Part shown: positions 53,461 through 64,000 of the stretch, piece after piece
How the letters are laid out: each line of letters opens with the position of its first letter
Numbering within the stretch: position 1 is the stretch's first letter
Assembly: GCF_902635505.1 (NCBI RefSeq)
Contig: NC_045426.1
Location: 64,201,507 to 64,265,506 of the forward strand
From: Sarcophilus harrisii
Lineage: Eukaryota > Chordata > Mammalia > Dasyuromorphia > Dasyuridae
Reading direction: 5' to 3'
DNA: 64,000 bases
Translations under genes and position numbers: made by a program
The notes under the pieces: model-generated
Seen by the model: the letters and a program-made list of their open reading frames with translations, nothing else
The model's database searches: none
What the model was told of the DNA's origin: nothing

Positions 53461-54189
53461 AATGAAAAGTTACTTTTACTCTGATTCCTCAGAGCAACAA
53501 TGAAAGCCCCATAGACCCCTAAATTTACTCTAACTCTTGATAGTATTGCCTGAAGAATGAAATGGCTTCATTTTAAAGAGAGAATTCATCTGCCTTGTAG
53601 ACTTATGATCAGTCAGAGTCACCTAACTGATATGTAGCCATCATCAGCTCAATTATGATTTTGACCAGTGGAAATGTGGGGTTGGCCTTCAGGCATTCCT
53701 GCAGGTTCTCTTCCATCCAATAGAGCCAGAAAAAGAAAATGCCATGCATTCTCTAAAATGAGACAGTTTGTTTTTGAAAACCTGAGCAAAAAGAATATTA
53801 CCTAACAATTACTTTTTAAAAATGATTCAATATAATTTCCTTCAGAAATTATAAACTTAACCAATTACTGAAATATTCCACAAGTTGTCTAAAATAATAG
53901 ACATCTTCCAGGATTTATAATCAAGTAGAATGATTTTTTAAATAAGCAGGGAAATTTTTACTATTGAAAGTCATCAATAAAGAAGGTTGGGGAGAATGGA
54001 ATGGGAGAAATGATCCAAAGGGCTCTATAAATTAAAATAAACTTGATTTATTATTTTTCACAAAGAGAAATATGTAACTTAAAATTATCAATATCAAAAA
54101 TATCAATTTTTGAATTAAGAAAAGAACTTAAAACTTTAAAAAAATACCCAATAAGAAAAATATTTTACTTCAAATTTATAGTCTGTTAA
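53461..54189. other. No gene seen
   Basis: AT-rich unassigned sequence between the two duplicate copies. Confidence 0.45.
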
Positions 54190-54390
54190 GGGAAGAATTC
54201 AAAAAGAATCAAGGACAGAGAATGAGAAATGAAAGAAGTAGACAGAGTAAAAGGAAAAAAGAAAGATAAATTAAGACAGAGAATGAAATAGGTAGAGAGA
54301 AACCCATATAATATCTTTATGTGTATTTTAGAGTTGCACAGAGTAGGTACCACATATAGAAAGATAGACTTCAGTGGACTCAGTCAACAA
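54190..54390 (+). repeat. Right copy of the 200-bp local duplication
   Basis: Matches 53025-53235 and ends at 'ggactcagtcaacaa', where the text passes into a type A start (about 54380-54510, 'gcatttattaagtttttacc'). Confidence 0.85.
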
Positions 54391-54510
54391 GCATTTATTA
54401 AGTTTTTACCATGTTCCAAGCACTGAGCTAAGAACTAGGGATACAAAGACAAATTAAAAATAAGCTCCTGCTCTCAAGGAGCTTACATTCTAATTGAAAA
54501 GGCCACACAC

Positions 54511-54727
54511 AAATAACTGTACATATAGAATATATGTCCTTGTTGTTTGTCCTTAGTTCTTTCTTGATTCTCAAAGAAGACAGTGCATTATCATAACAAT
54601 AGTAATGAACCAGTACATTATCTCTTGGTATTTGCCTCTTACCCATATGAAATCACCCTTGAGGTTTAGCTGTGCCCTGTGGACTAGAGGTTTCCTCACT
54701 CCTGGCTTAAGATAATATAATAGAATC
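54511..54727. repeat. Possible family B remnant
   Basis: 'ttgttgtttgtccttagttc' followed by 'tctcaaagaagac' resembles the start of family B; the rest has decayed. Confidence 0.35.
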
Positions 54728-54900
54728 AAATATGGTGATGTAGTGGAAAGAACACTGCATTTGGAGTCCAAGGACCTTGGTTCAAATCTTGTTTCTGATG
54801 CTTAACTACTTGTGTGATCTTAGACAAATCAGTATTGGACCTCAGTTTCCTTAATCTGTAAAATGAGAGTATTTTTAAGAATTCTATGATTCTATGATTT
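54728..54900 (+). repeat. MIR/CORE SINE, sense
   Basis: 'cttggttcaaatcttg', 'cctcagtttccttaatctgtaaaatgagag' and the tail 'ctatgattctatgatt'. Confidence 0.75.
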
Positions 54901-55434
54901 CGTTTATAAGGAAGGCAAGTCAAGAATTTAATCGAAAGGTCATTGTTATCTCTCTTCTCCACTCCATAGTCTCCCCCCATGTACACACATCCCAGATAAA
55001 ATCTGATTTATTTGTATTATACATTATATATATAAGGCATTCTCCAAGTTTGCTTGTTTACCCGTTTTCATTTTATTGGTCCTAAGCAATTTTCTTGATA
55101 TTAGATATACCTTAATATGGTTAAGAATTTTTTTTCTCTCAAGATATTGGGCACAGAGGTAAAGTAAATGATATATTAGGACATATACTGTGCCTAATCT
55201 TGGCTAATTATCATTGTGATCTTACCATTTATGGGAAATGCCATCCCCTTTCTTTACTCTTTTCCTCTCTATTTGAATTTAAAAGAGAAAAGAAAAGGAA
55301 ATAAAGAAAGGAAAAGAAAATTAAAGAAAAGAAAAGAAACCTTGTCCAAGAAAGTGATACAAATAACTTAGCTAAGTAATTTAATTTCTGGAAGCAGGTG
55401 TTTTGTCCCTTTTTCATTTTCTCACAGCCTGAAC
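54901..55434. other. No gene seen; A/G-rich patch
   Basis: AAAG-rich sequence at 55280-55345. No exon signal. Confidence 0.45.
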
Positions 55435-55664
55435 CTTGAGATCCTTATTACTTCACTCTGGATTTTTGCAATCACCCATTTACTGGCCTCTTTCAGTCCA
55501 ATGCATCCTCCTCACCTCTGCCAGATTATTTTCCTAAAAGGCCAGCACTTTCATCCAATGATTATCATACTCGGTAGCCTACTTATGGTGATTGCTAGCT
55601 CTTCTCTGTATTGTCTAGGCTCCTCTGCCCTCAAGGCCTTCTATAATCTGGTTTTACCTTACCT

Positions 55665-55911
55665 ATAATAATAACTGGTATTTATGTAAGACTTGAAAAT
55701 GGTTTCCATACATATTCCCTTTTAATCCTCAAAACAATCTTTTCAGGAGGGTAGGGCAATTATTATTTTTATTATCCCTAATTTACAGATGAGCAAAATG
55801 AAGTTCAAAGACATCCAGTGATTTGTTCAAAGTCTCTCACCTAAGTAGGTAGCAAAGCTGGGACTTCTTCCCAGAAAACCAATGCAATACCACATCTGCC
55901 TTCCTACCACT
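55665..55911 (-). repeat. CORE-type SINE, antisense, inside L2
   Basis: 'aataataactggtatttatg', 'cctaatttacagatgagc', 'aagtaggtagcaaagctggg'. Confidence 0.7.
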
Positions 55912-55925
55912 TGAACCTTATTCTT

Positions 55926-56267
55926 TCTTTAAAAAAAAAAAGTCAAACATGTGGAATTCTTCTGTACATATTTCCATAATTATCATGCTGCACAAGAAAA
56001 ATGGGATCAAAAAGGGAAAAAATGAGAAAGAAAACAAAATGCAAGCAAATCACAATAACAAAAAATTGAAAATACTGTATTGTGGTCAACATTTTAGTTC
56101 CCACAGATCTGTCTGGGTGTAGATGGCTGTCTCCATCATCCAACCATTAAAACTGGCCTGAATGAACTCTGTTGAAAAGAGCCCCATCCATCAGAATTGA
56201 TCATTGTATAATCTTCTTGTTGCTGTGTACATTGTTCTCTTAGTTCTACTCACTTCACTTTGCATCA
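55926..56267 (-). mobile_element. L1 3' fragment, antisense, with 14-bp target duplication
   Basis: 'aaacatgtggaattcttctgtac', 'tgcacaagaaaaatgggatc', 'agaattgatcattgtataatc'. It is flanked by perfect 14-bp repeats TGAACCTTATTCTT at 55912-55925 and 56268-56281. Confidence 0.9.
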
Positions 56268-56620
56268 TGAACCTTATTCTTCATTAACTCTTAAAATGTA
56301 CTTTCAGTTGCCTTAGGTCTTCTTCTAGCCAAATACTTTTATCTTTCCTTGTATGTTGGCCATCCTATCTCTTCTCCTCAGACAATTTTAACTATCCTTC
56401 AAGGTCCAGCTTAAATCCAGCCTCCTCCATGGAACCTTCTCTGACCACACTAGTTCAATCTCTTTCTTTCCTGAATATCACTTGCTCTTAAATGTTCTCT
56501 CATGTGCTGCTTCTTTTTTCACCCACTTAGATATAGCCCATGTAAGTCCATATAAGCTCTGGGGCATCTTTGTCCCAATTTCAACTTGAGGACTTGGGAA
56601 TGACTTTAGTTTGAGCCCCC

Positions 56621-57640
56621 ACTAGTATGCTTCCCTTTAAAATTATCTTTTGTGAATCAGATAGCCAGTTGTAAGGAACTTTTTAGAAAGGGGTTTTTAC
56701 TAGAAGATAAAAAATAATATTGGGAGGATATAAGATATCCCCAAGTCTGTGACACACTCTTGCAAGTATATTCAGAATCCAGAGGAAAGTAGGCTTAAGT
56801 CTAGAGAGCACATATGGTCAGTGAGTAACTCATACTTTCTAATTGTTCTAAATCTTCAAATCCCATGCTCAAAAAGTTACTCTTAAACATGGTTAATCTG
56901 TGTCCGCCTATCCTTAACAGGAGATGCTACTTTCAGCTGTAAATGCCACTAGAACAACACAGGGGAGGATGAAAGTCCAACCAAGGTCTTCTTTACTTCC
57001 AGGTTGATCAGATTCTCCTCTAGGCAAAAGGGAAAGGAGAATAGATTGTTCCCACACCCTACCTCCAGACAAATCCTCCTCTGGTTGTTCTGAAAGGCCA
57101 TATTTGCTTCATTTTTTAGAAATAATTCCTTTTCGATTCAATTGATAGGTAATCCCTGGTTCTTGGAATATAAATCTCATGCTGGTTGTGCATTGTCATT
57201 CCAGAGGTCTTTGCTCACTTAGACAAAGGCATATGAATTGATTGACTGGGATTTTAAGTGGGGTAGGATTGAGTAAAATCATTTCATTCTTACATTTATA
57301 ATTCTCTTGAGGGAAGGAAAGAAATTTTACAATTCTTTTTTTTAAATCTTCAATTCACCTAACACAGTACTGGTTACCACAGTAAACACTTGATTTAAAA
57401 AAAAAACAAAAAAACCTTCATTGATTTGCCTGATTGGTATGGTATCCTATCTTTTAGGGCTTATCTACTTCTTGTGCCTATCTTGTCCTTCTTTTCCATA
57501 CCCTGCTTCTTTCTTGTTTCTACTCTATTCTTTATTATCCCCATTTATCTCCTTTTATTTCCCATTCACTTTCTATCCAATACGTCCTTTATTTCTGTCT
57601 TCAGAGATGAGAGAAAGATACTCATATAGAAGGGCTGACG
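56621..57640. other. No gene seen; pyrimidine-rich near the end
   Basis: Unique sequence. Bases 57440-57600 are T/C-rich and give composition-driven open frames. Confidence 0.45.
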
Positions 57641-57929
57641 GCCATAGAATACAGTAAAATCCCTGCAGATCTAAATCATTCTTCTGAGATAATTTGTATA
57701 GGAATCAACTATTGAGGTGAGGGTTTTGTGGGAGTTTTTTTTTTTTCCTACTGTCTATTGGATTTTTCCAGGATGATTGTGTCTCCTTCGTGTGTTTTAC
57801 AAGTCTGAGAGGAAAAAAATTAGACATGGGTCAGTCCAGGGGAAAAGTAAGAAGTTGACTTTGTCAAATACTCAGCTCACTGAATCATCCCATCCTGCAT
57901 AAGGACAAATTGTAACCTTAGTTTAGGAA

Positions 57930-58085
57930 CTTAATAATAATAACTAGTATATTTATATGGTACCTATTATGTGCCAGACATATAATATTATATATAGTAA
58001 TAATAATATTGATATTTTATATTATTTAATAATAATATAATAATAAATATTATTTCACTTTATCTTCAAAACAACCTTGGGATAT
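57930..58085 (-). repeat. CORE-type SINE, antisense, with AATAAT expansion
   Basis: 'tatatggtacctattatgtgccag' is followed by an AATAAT/TATA expansion and 'aaaacaaccttgggatat'. Bases 57641-57929 are unassigned. Confidence 0.55.
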
Positions 58086-58089
58086 ATAT

Positions 58090-58315
58090 ATGACAATGCC
58101 CAATGCCCAATATCCTTTAGTTTTTGCTCATTTGCCACTGTCTCCATGAAGTTTTTCCTAATCTCACCAGGTGAAAATAATCATTCTCTTCTCTGAACTC
58201 TTAGCATCTCCGTTTTCTGCTTAACGCATTCTAATTTGCATCATTGTTCATGTATAAACCTCTCCAGTCCCAGCAGTTTATCTGAGTCTTGAAAGTTTTG
58301 TTGATTGAACTTCAC
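58090..58315 (+). repeat. LINE-2 3' part, sense
   Basis: 'ctccatgaagtttttcctaatctc', 'ctctgaactcttagcatc' and the end 'ttttgttgattga'. Confidence 0.55.
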
Positions 58316-58334
58316 CTCAGTGACTTACACCCAG

Positions 58335-58560
58335 TAACTTAAGAATAGTTGATCTTTCTCTAGCACTTCTGGTTATTATCTCATTTGAGCTTCCCAGAAC
58401 CCTAGCAGGTTCTATTCTAGAGAGGAAGGATACTTGGAAGTTAAAGAAGAAGGGACCCGGACCCAGATCACAGAGCTAACAAGTGGAGGAGGTGGGAATT
58501 GAGTAAGTCTCCTAACTCCTAACTCAAGGTTTTTTCTACTAGCACATCTGCTTTGTTAAA
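58335..58560 (-). repeat. MIR SINE, antisense
   Basis: 'gttattatctcatttgagc', 'gagctaacaagtggaggagg' and 'ctaactcctaactc'. Confidence 0.55.
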
Positions 58561-59404
58561 TTGAATTAAGTTTTCCAAATCAGACAACATCTCCTGAACT
58601 TAGAATACTCAGTAGAGAGCTGCTCTTGTGCTTCTGTTGTTGGGGGAAGGGAGTTTGGCATTAAAGACAGGATCAGCATTCTCCTTCCTCCTTTTTAGTA
58701 AATGAGTACAGGTTGTACTAGCACATGTTGACTCAAGTCTGCCTTCTCTTCCCTGGGGTGGAAATATACCCATTTACTACAAATATACTTTAGATTCTTC
58801 TAATTATTTTACATATCTGGAGTTGGTTCTTGGAAAATCCCCGGGGAAACCATTGTTTTGAGGAGTAGGAAAAAAAACACACTGTATTTCTTGTATAATT
58901 TCCCACTTTTCTCCTTTAACACTTCCCCCTACTATGATATTTCTGCTTTGCATTGGAGCAGAGAGCAGAGGAGGGGAGTAATCCAGAGATATGACTCATT
59001 TTCTGAGAGTATGTTTGTTCATGGTCACAAAGAGTTAGACACGATTGAAGAGCAGCAACACACATACACGCAAGAACATGGGTATTAGCATACATTTGCA
59101 CATACATACATACATATACATATATACATTTATGTATTAACCTAGTTTCTAGTCTGGGAATAACTCCCAACTGTATAGAAGAGTAATAAATTTTCCTTCC
59201 CTTTTTATTGGGAAAGCTCATAGCTATCGTATTCTCAAATACAAAGTGAGTCAAGTTCAATAATTTTTTTTTACCTTTAACTTTTATTTTCTATGATTGC
59301 AAGAATTCTCAGACCCAGATCTACATTGGATTATAAAAATGAATTTTCCAGAAGATACGCCTGCATAAAAATGTCTTTAGTAGATGCTAAATGTTGTTTT
59401 TAAT
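58561..59404. other. No gene seen; SINE tail and CATA repeats
   Basis: A sense SINE 3' end lies at about 58975-59060 ('catggtcacaaagagttagacacgattgaag') and a short (CATA)n at 59095-59135. The rest is unassigned. Confidence 0.45.
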
Positions 59405-59530
59405 TTGTGATGTATGTATGTGAATGTTTGTGCATGTATGAATGTATATATATATATGTATAGATACACAGACCTCCATATTCACACATATGCATTTGTG
59501 TACATACACGTGTGTTTATGTTTGTATAGT
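59405..59530. repeat. TATG/TGTA simple-sequence region
   Basis: Imperfect TGTATG/ATAT units. Confidence 0.7.
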
Positions 59531-59756
59531 GATATCTTTTAGGTATAGCTATACATAGATTATACTCATATTCTCTCCTATACTTTATAAATGCTTGAAG
59601 AAAAGGCTCTTCTGCTATGTGCACAACATTTGACACTTTACCATATTTCTTCAATATATCTCCCTTAATTCAATTCAATTGTTCTGGGAATGAAGAGGAG
59701 GATAAAATTTAGATTAAATCTTGTTCCTGCCCTCATAGGTAAAATTGCATGAGGGA

Positions 59757-59880
59757 GGAAAAAAGGAAGGGAGGGAGGGAGGAAGGGAAGAAGGATGAAA
59801 GAAAGGAAGGGAAGAAGGAAGGAAGGGAGGAGAAGAAAGGGGGGAGGAAAGGAAGAAAGAAAGGAAGGGAAGAAGGAAGT
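59757..59880. repeat. (GGAA)n polypurine microsatellite
   Basis: About 125 bp of GGAA/GGGA/AAGG units, purine only on the + strand. It follows a short type A start (about 59660-59755). Confidence 0.9.
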
Positions 59881-59929
59881 AAAGAACTCCCCTTATGGAT
59901 ACCTAATGAGGCAACTATCACTACTCATA

Positions 59930-60090
59930 GATGGTTCTTGTTCATCAGGAAGGTGATGTCATGACCTACAAGTATATTGGACCTAAGTGATAGAGAGCTG
60001 TGAAAAGTCACCAGCCTCATCCTTTCCTTTGTAGTTACCTGGGTCCAATGGCAAGACATAGATCAGGACAATGGGGGGTGGCCCCCACTA
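59930..60090 (+). repeat. Family B short element, sense
   Basis: 'aggtgatgtcatgacctacaag', 'gaaaagtcaccagcctcatcc' and 'gtccaatggcaagacatagatcagg'. It is followed by an A/G run and a second (GGAA)n tract at about 60197-60300. Confidence 0.75.
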
Positions 60091-60497
60091 TAGGACTATA
60101 GAAGAACATATTTTGATTTAAAAAAAAAGGGGGGGGGTAAAGAATGAAGTCTGAACACTATCACCCATGAGCTTGACTTAAATTCCTGTTTAAAAAAGGA
60201 AGGAAGGAAGGAAGACAAAGCCAAGAAAGGAAGGAAGGGAAGAAGGAATGAAGAAGAAAAAGAGAAAAAGAAAGAAAAAAGGAGGGAGGAAGGAAGGAAG
60301 AACAACAAAAATCTCCCAAAGCAGATGGTATTTATTAGCTATTAATGGTAATGAACCTGAATGAAAGATTGATGTTTTCTGGACAGAGATCTAATACTAT
60401 CTTTTGCTGAGCTGTTAGTCACTTCAACTATGGATGTCTGTATGGTTTCCAAGATTCTGTTTCTTTAGAGGGAGGGAGGATTTAGTAGTCATGGGAC

Positions 60498-60675
60498 TAT
60501 AAATTTCCAGCTGAGAAGGATGATAGAGGTATCTAGTTGAACCCTATCATTTTATAGATGAAGAAAATGAGGTCCAGAGAATTTAAATGATCTCCCTAAA
60601 AGCACATAAAGTGGCAGAACCAAAATTCAAACCAGGCCTTCAGATTCTAAATCCACTGATATTTCTACCCTATGA
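60498..60675 (-). repeat. MIR SINE, antisense
   Basis: 'cattttatagatgaagaaaatgagg', 'aaaattcaaaccaggcc', 'taaatccactgatatttctacc'. Confidence 0.7.
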
Positions 60676-60939
60676 CTAAGTCTTATCCATTCACTTACTT
60701 TCCTTTAATTGCCCCATTTCACTCCTCCTCCTAACTCCACCCTGCTATATACCCTCTCCTAACTCTTGACAATTGTCACCATGACTTGAATCTGGGAAAA
60801 TAATTCCTTTTTTACATAGTATACTCTGATTTATCAAGTTGGAATTCTAAATGCATGTTCAACTAAGAACATTTCTACCTGATGGCTTGGGTTTTTTGGT
60901 GCTTTTAGTTTATCACTGAGAAATCAATATATGTAAAGA

Positions 60940-61440
60940 GATTTGGGGGCAGAGACCTGGATTTTATTCTTTTTTATTATGAAAGCTTTTTATTTTCAAA
61001 CATATGCATAGATAATTTTCAACATTTACCTTAGCAAAATCTTATGTTTCAAATTTTGGTGCCTCCTTTCCCTGCCACAGCAAGTAATCCAATATATATT
61101 AAACATGTGCAATTCTTCTATCTATATTTCCACAGTTATCATGCTTCACAAGAAAAATCAGATCAAAAAAATGAGAAAGAAAAACAAAATGCAAGTAGAC
61201 AATAATAAAAAAGTGAAAATACTATGTTGTGATTTTATTCTTATCTTTTTCATATTACTTATCTGCCTTCTATATATATACTTGTATATATTTTATTAAA
61301 TTGAATAAATCATTGTCTTTTTGAACTTCTGTTTTCTCACCTGGAAAATGGTGATGATAGTAGTTGAGCTGCTTATTTTCCTAGATTGTTGGTAAAGATC
61401 AAGTAAGATAATGAATATGTAACATTTTCTGAAGTCTTGT
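60940..61440 (+). repeat. MIR SINE, sense, split by an L1
   Basis: 'cagagacctggattttattc' before the insert and 'ttctgttttctcacctggaaaatggtgatgatag' after it belong to one MIR. A TATA-rich stretch lies near 61275. Confidence 0.6.
60972..61230 (-). mobile_element. L1 3' end, antisense, with 12-bp target duplication
   Basis: 259 bp of L1 3' text ('aacatatgcatagataattttcaacatttacc', 'agcaagtaatccaatatatatt') flanked by perfect 12-bp repeats GATTTTATTCTT at 60960-60971 and 61231-61242. Confidence 0.9.
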
Positions 61441-62199
61441 TTTTTATTTTCCTTGGACCAGGTTCCCATAAGGCTTCTGACTACAACTTCTCCCTTCAAA
61501 ATTCTAGGTATAGTTCAGTTTTCTGGTACTGTTGCTCATAAGCCCCCACCCAGTGTGCCCCCACTGATTTTTAGCCAGAGTAATTAACTTTTGGAAAGGA
61601 TATCTATGAAGCCGATATAGTAAGGATAGTTGTTTTGAAAGGTTATGGTGCAAGGTCAAATTTAGGGAACTTAATGGCAAAAGGTTTACAGGGTCTTGAG
61701 GCTGCTTTTCCCCACTGTGTCTAGTTTATCCTTAGTGTCTCTGCTTAATGCAGATAAGCCCCAGATAATCTTGGGGCTTCTGATGAATCTGATAGAAGAT
61801 TCAGATTCACATAGTTTCCTGAGGGAAAGAAAAAAGAGGGGGAGAGTGAAAAAAAAGGAAAGACAGACAAGACAGATAGACAACGGACATTATTACTTCT
61901 TCCTTGCCAAATGTCAGGAACTTGGCTAGAGTCACTCTATTACCAAGCTGGCTTGCTGATAAAATATATGATTCCAAACTGGGTTATTGTGTTGTACATA
62001 TGCCCAGAAGTCTGTTTGATTCTTTTAGGCGCTCACAGGATACTTCTGTGTGACTTCACCTATTGTTACCAATAATCAAAATACTTTACTCTTTTGAGAT
62101 TGATATTGGACTTAATGGAAACTAGTTTTCTTCAGTATAAAAAATAGAATCTAGTTTTGACTGATTAGAAAAGGGACGAGGAAGAGAATTAGCATTTAC
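61441..62199. other. No gene seen
   Basis: Unique sequence, no exon signals. Confidence 0.45.
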
Positions 62200-62525
62200 T
62201 AGAAACTGTGTGCCAGTCACAGTGGAATAGAGTGCCAGGTCTAGAGTTGGCAAACCTCATCTTCCTGAATTCAAAGCCAGCCTCAGACATTTCCTTAGCA
62301 AGTCACTTACTCCTGTTTGCCTCAGTTTACCCATCTGTAAAATGAGCTAAAGAAGGAAATGGCAAACTTATTAGCTATGTGATCCTGGAAAAGTCATTTT
62401 ACTCTGCCTCAGTTTACCCATCTATAAAATGAGCTGGAGAAGGAAATGATACTCCTGTATCTTTGCCATGGAAATCTCAAAAGGGGTTACAAGAAAGTCA
62501 GATACAGATGACTGAATAAGAATAA
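62200..62525 (+). repeat. Long marsupial SINE, sense, with internal module duplication
   Basis: A tRNA-like head and core lead to 'gtttacccatctgtaaaatgagc'. The core then occurs a second time ('gtttacccatctataaaatgagc', about 92 bp later) before the normal 3' end ('aaaaggggttacaagaaagtcag', 'atgactgaata'). Confidence 0.85.
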
Positions 62526-62659
62526 ACAATTACAAATGTATTCAATCATACAACTAGTAAATATTATAGCCATGTTTAGAGCCTGTGTGATGCTCTAGTT
62601 CCTAGTTTGGGGTTATTCTATGCATACTGCTTCTACATTAATTCCTTTTTATTAATTGA

Positions 62660-62776
62660 TTGATTGCAGAGCTTTCAGAGTTAAATAGTTTGCCCAGGGT
62701 TACACAGCTAATAAATATCAAATGTCTGAGATTTGAACTCAGGTCCTCCCAACATTGTGCCATCTAGTGGCCCCTT
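62660..62776 (-). repeat. tRNA-headed SINE, antisense
   Basis: 'gttaaatagtttgcccagggttacacagc', 'gatttgaactcaggtcctccc', 'gtgccatctagtggcccc'. Confidence 0.8.
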
Positions 62777-62857
62777 TTACATTCATTTCTAAACAACCAG
62801 CTGAAAAGATACTTAATTAGTAAACCTGAATTTGGGTGTTTTAAAAAGTGATATTTT

Positions 62858-63784
62858 CTATTTTATTTTTTAGTAACTTCTAATTTTTTTCACTTTTCAA
62901 TTTATTTATTTTTAATACACATTGCTTTATGAATCATCTTGGGAGAGAAAAATCAGAGCAAAAGGGAAAAACCATGGGAGAGATTAAAAAGCAGAAAAAA
63001 GAAGGATACAGATGGTGTTTTCTAAATAAAGTCTGTTGGAATTGCTTTAGATCACTGAACCATTGAATAGAACCAAGTCTTTCATAGTTGATCATCACAC
63101 ATTCTTGATGTTAATTGTGTATAATATATTTCTGTTTCTGCTTGTTTCATTCAGCATCAGTTCATGTAAATCTTTCCAGGCCTTTCTAAAATCAGTTTGT
63201 TCATCATTTTTTATAGAACAATAATATTCTATATTACCTTTCTGTACCACATCTTGTCCAGCTATTCCCCAATTGAAGGGCACCTACTCATTTCTTTGCT
63301 ACCACAAAAAGGGCTTCTACAAACATTTTTGCACATGTGGGTCCTTTTCCCTTTGTTGTGATTTCCTTGGGATACAAACCCAGTAATGGCACTGTTGGAT
63401 CAAAGGGTATACACAGTTTGATAGCCCTTTGGGCATAGTTCCAGATTGCTCTCCAGAATGGTTGGATCATTTCACAACTCTACGAACAATGCATTAGTGT
63501 TCCAGTTTTCCCACATCCCCTCCAACATTTGTCATTACCTTTTCCTCTCATCTTAACCAATCGGAGAGGTGTACGATGTACCTCAGAGTTTTTAAAATGT
63601 TCATTTCTCTAATCAATAGTGATTTAGAGAATTTTTTTCATATAGCTATAGGTAGTTTTAATTTCATCATCTGAAAATTGTCTCTTCATATCCTTTGACC
63701 ATTTATCAGTTGGGGAATGAATGACTTGTATTCTTATAAATTTGACACAGTTCTTTATATATTTTAGAAATGAGACCTCTATTG
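62858..63784 (-). mobile_element. L1 LINE, 5'-truncated, antisense, with target duplication
   Basis: 927 bp of L1 ORF2 C-terminus and 3' UTR. On the minus strand, 63470-63288 translates to an L1-type stretch (...LCIPFDPTVPLLGLYPKE...) and 63283-63095 to the following part (...IEYYCSIKNDEQTDF...), matching the order FDPAIPLLGIYP ... MEYYAAIKKNE of mammalian L1 ORF2. A stop or frameshift separates the two. Flanking repeats AAAAGTGATATTTT (62844-62857) and AAAAGTGATACTTT (63785-63798) agree at 13 of 14 bases. It is inactive. Confidence 0.92.
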
Positions 63785-64000
63785 AAAAGTGATACTTTAA
63801 ATAATTTTTAATACCACTAATTTTTAATAAAGGATTTCACTTGATTTAAAGTTATTTAAAGGATATTTTAAAAATTGAAGTAACACCATGAATGTATATG
63901 TATACCTCTTACAATGCAACTTGCTCAAGGATGCCATAACCTAAGTTGCTGCTAAGATATATTGCCTACCTACTTCTCTCTCAAGAAATAGATTGCATCC

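Larger units (their letters stand above)
55435..56620 (+). repeat. LINE-2, sense, interrupted by a MIR and an L1
   Basis: L2 runs 55435-55662 ('ctggatttttgcaatcaccc', 'ctcaaggccttctataatctgg') and 56282-56620 ('tatccttcaaggtccagctt', 'ccatggaaccttctctgacc'). Confidence 0.65.

Noticed and set aside
53223-53503. Lys/Glu-rich and Ser/Phe/Leu-rich frames
   Set aside because: They arise from the polypyrimidine tract and have no coding support.
63095-63470. Two minus-strand frames with clear protein-like sequence
   Set aside because: They are the C-terminal part of L1 ORF2, not a host gene.
1-64000. A novel multi-gene defence, mobile or biosynthetic system
   Set aside because: Only one credible coding exon is present. 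Everything else is intronic or flanking repeat DNA, so the sequence offers no support for such a system.

Overview
The window reads as a vertebrate nuclear chromosome, most likely from a marsupial and probably an Australian one. The sequence is AT-rich and almost entirely intronic or intergenic. It is packed with MIR/CORE-type and tRNA-headed SINEs whose consensus I recognise from marsupial genomes, LINE-2 ends, L3/CR1 pieces, marsupial-type L1 and HAL1-like sequence, hAT-like short DNA transposons and one probable endogenous-retrovirus LTR. No bacterial, plasmid or phage organisation is present. The species call rests on recognising repeat wording, not on a search.

Layout. Bases 1-6290 are upstream flank made of layered SINE, L2 and an old unnamed repeat (called 'type A' here). 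At 6290-7330 there is one strong CpG island with a GC box, no TATA box, an unusual perfect TG/CA inverted repeat followed by an alternating purine-pyrimidine tract, and a short uORF. It leads to one convincing coding exon at 7077-7133 (+), which opens with a signal peptide and ends at a GAG|gtaggg donor. I could not identify the gene. Bases 7134-64000 are best read as the start of a very long first intron. One possible 33-nt cassette exon sits at 18531-18563; otherwise the stretch is repeats, microsatellites and unique non-coding sequence.

The most informative structures are the insertion histories. A 12-bp-TIR hAT element with an 8-bp target duplication lies inside an L3/CR1 LINE. L1 copies with 11-14 bp target duplications lie at 19.4-20.1, 55.9-56.3, 61.0-61.2 and 62.8-63.8 kb. 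SINEs lie inside MIRs with target duplications, and a 1.8-kb type A element at 23.2-25.0 kb is split by both a SINE and a hAT element. Several local duplications and minisatellites are not explained by known families.

I found no evidence for a new multi-gene system. The features most worth follow-up are the promoter hairpin/Z-DNA-prone tract, the candidate cassette exon, the GC-rich 44-bp minisatellite at 15.7 kb and the local duplications at 14.8/16.2 kb and 53.0/54.2 kb.
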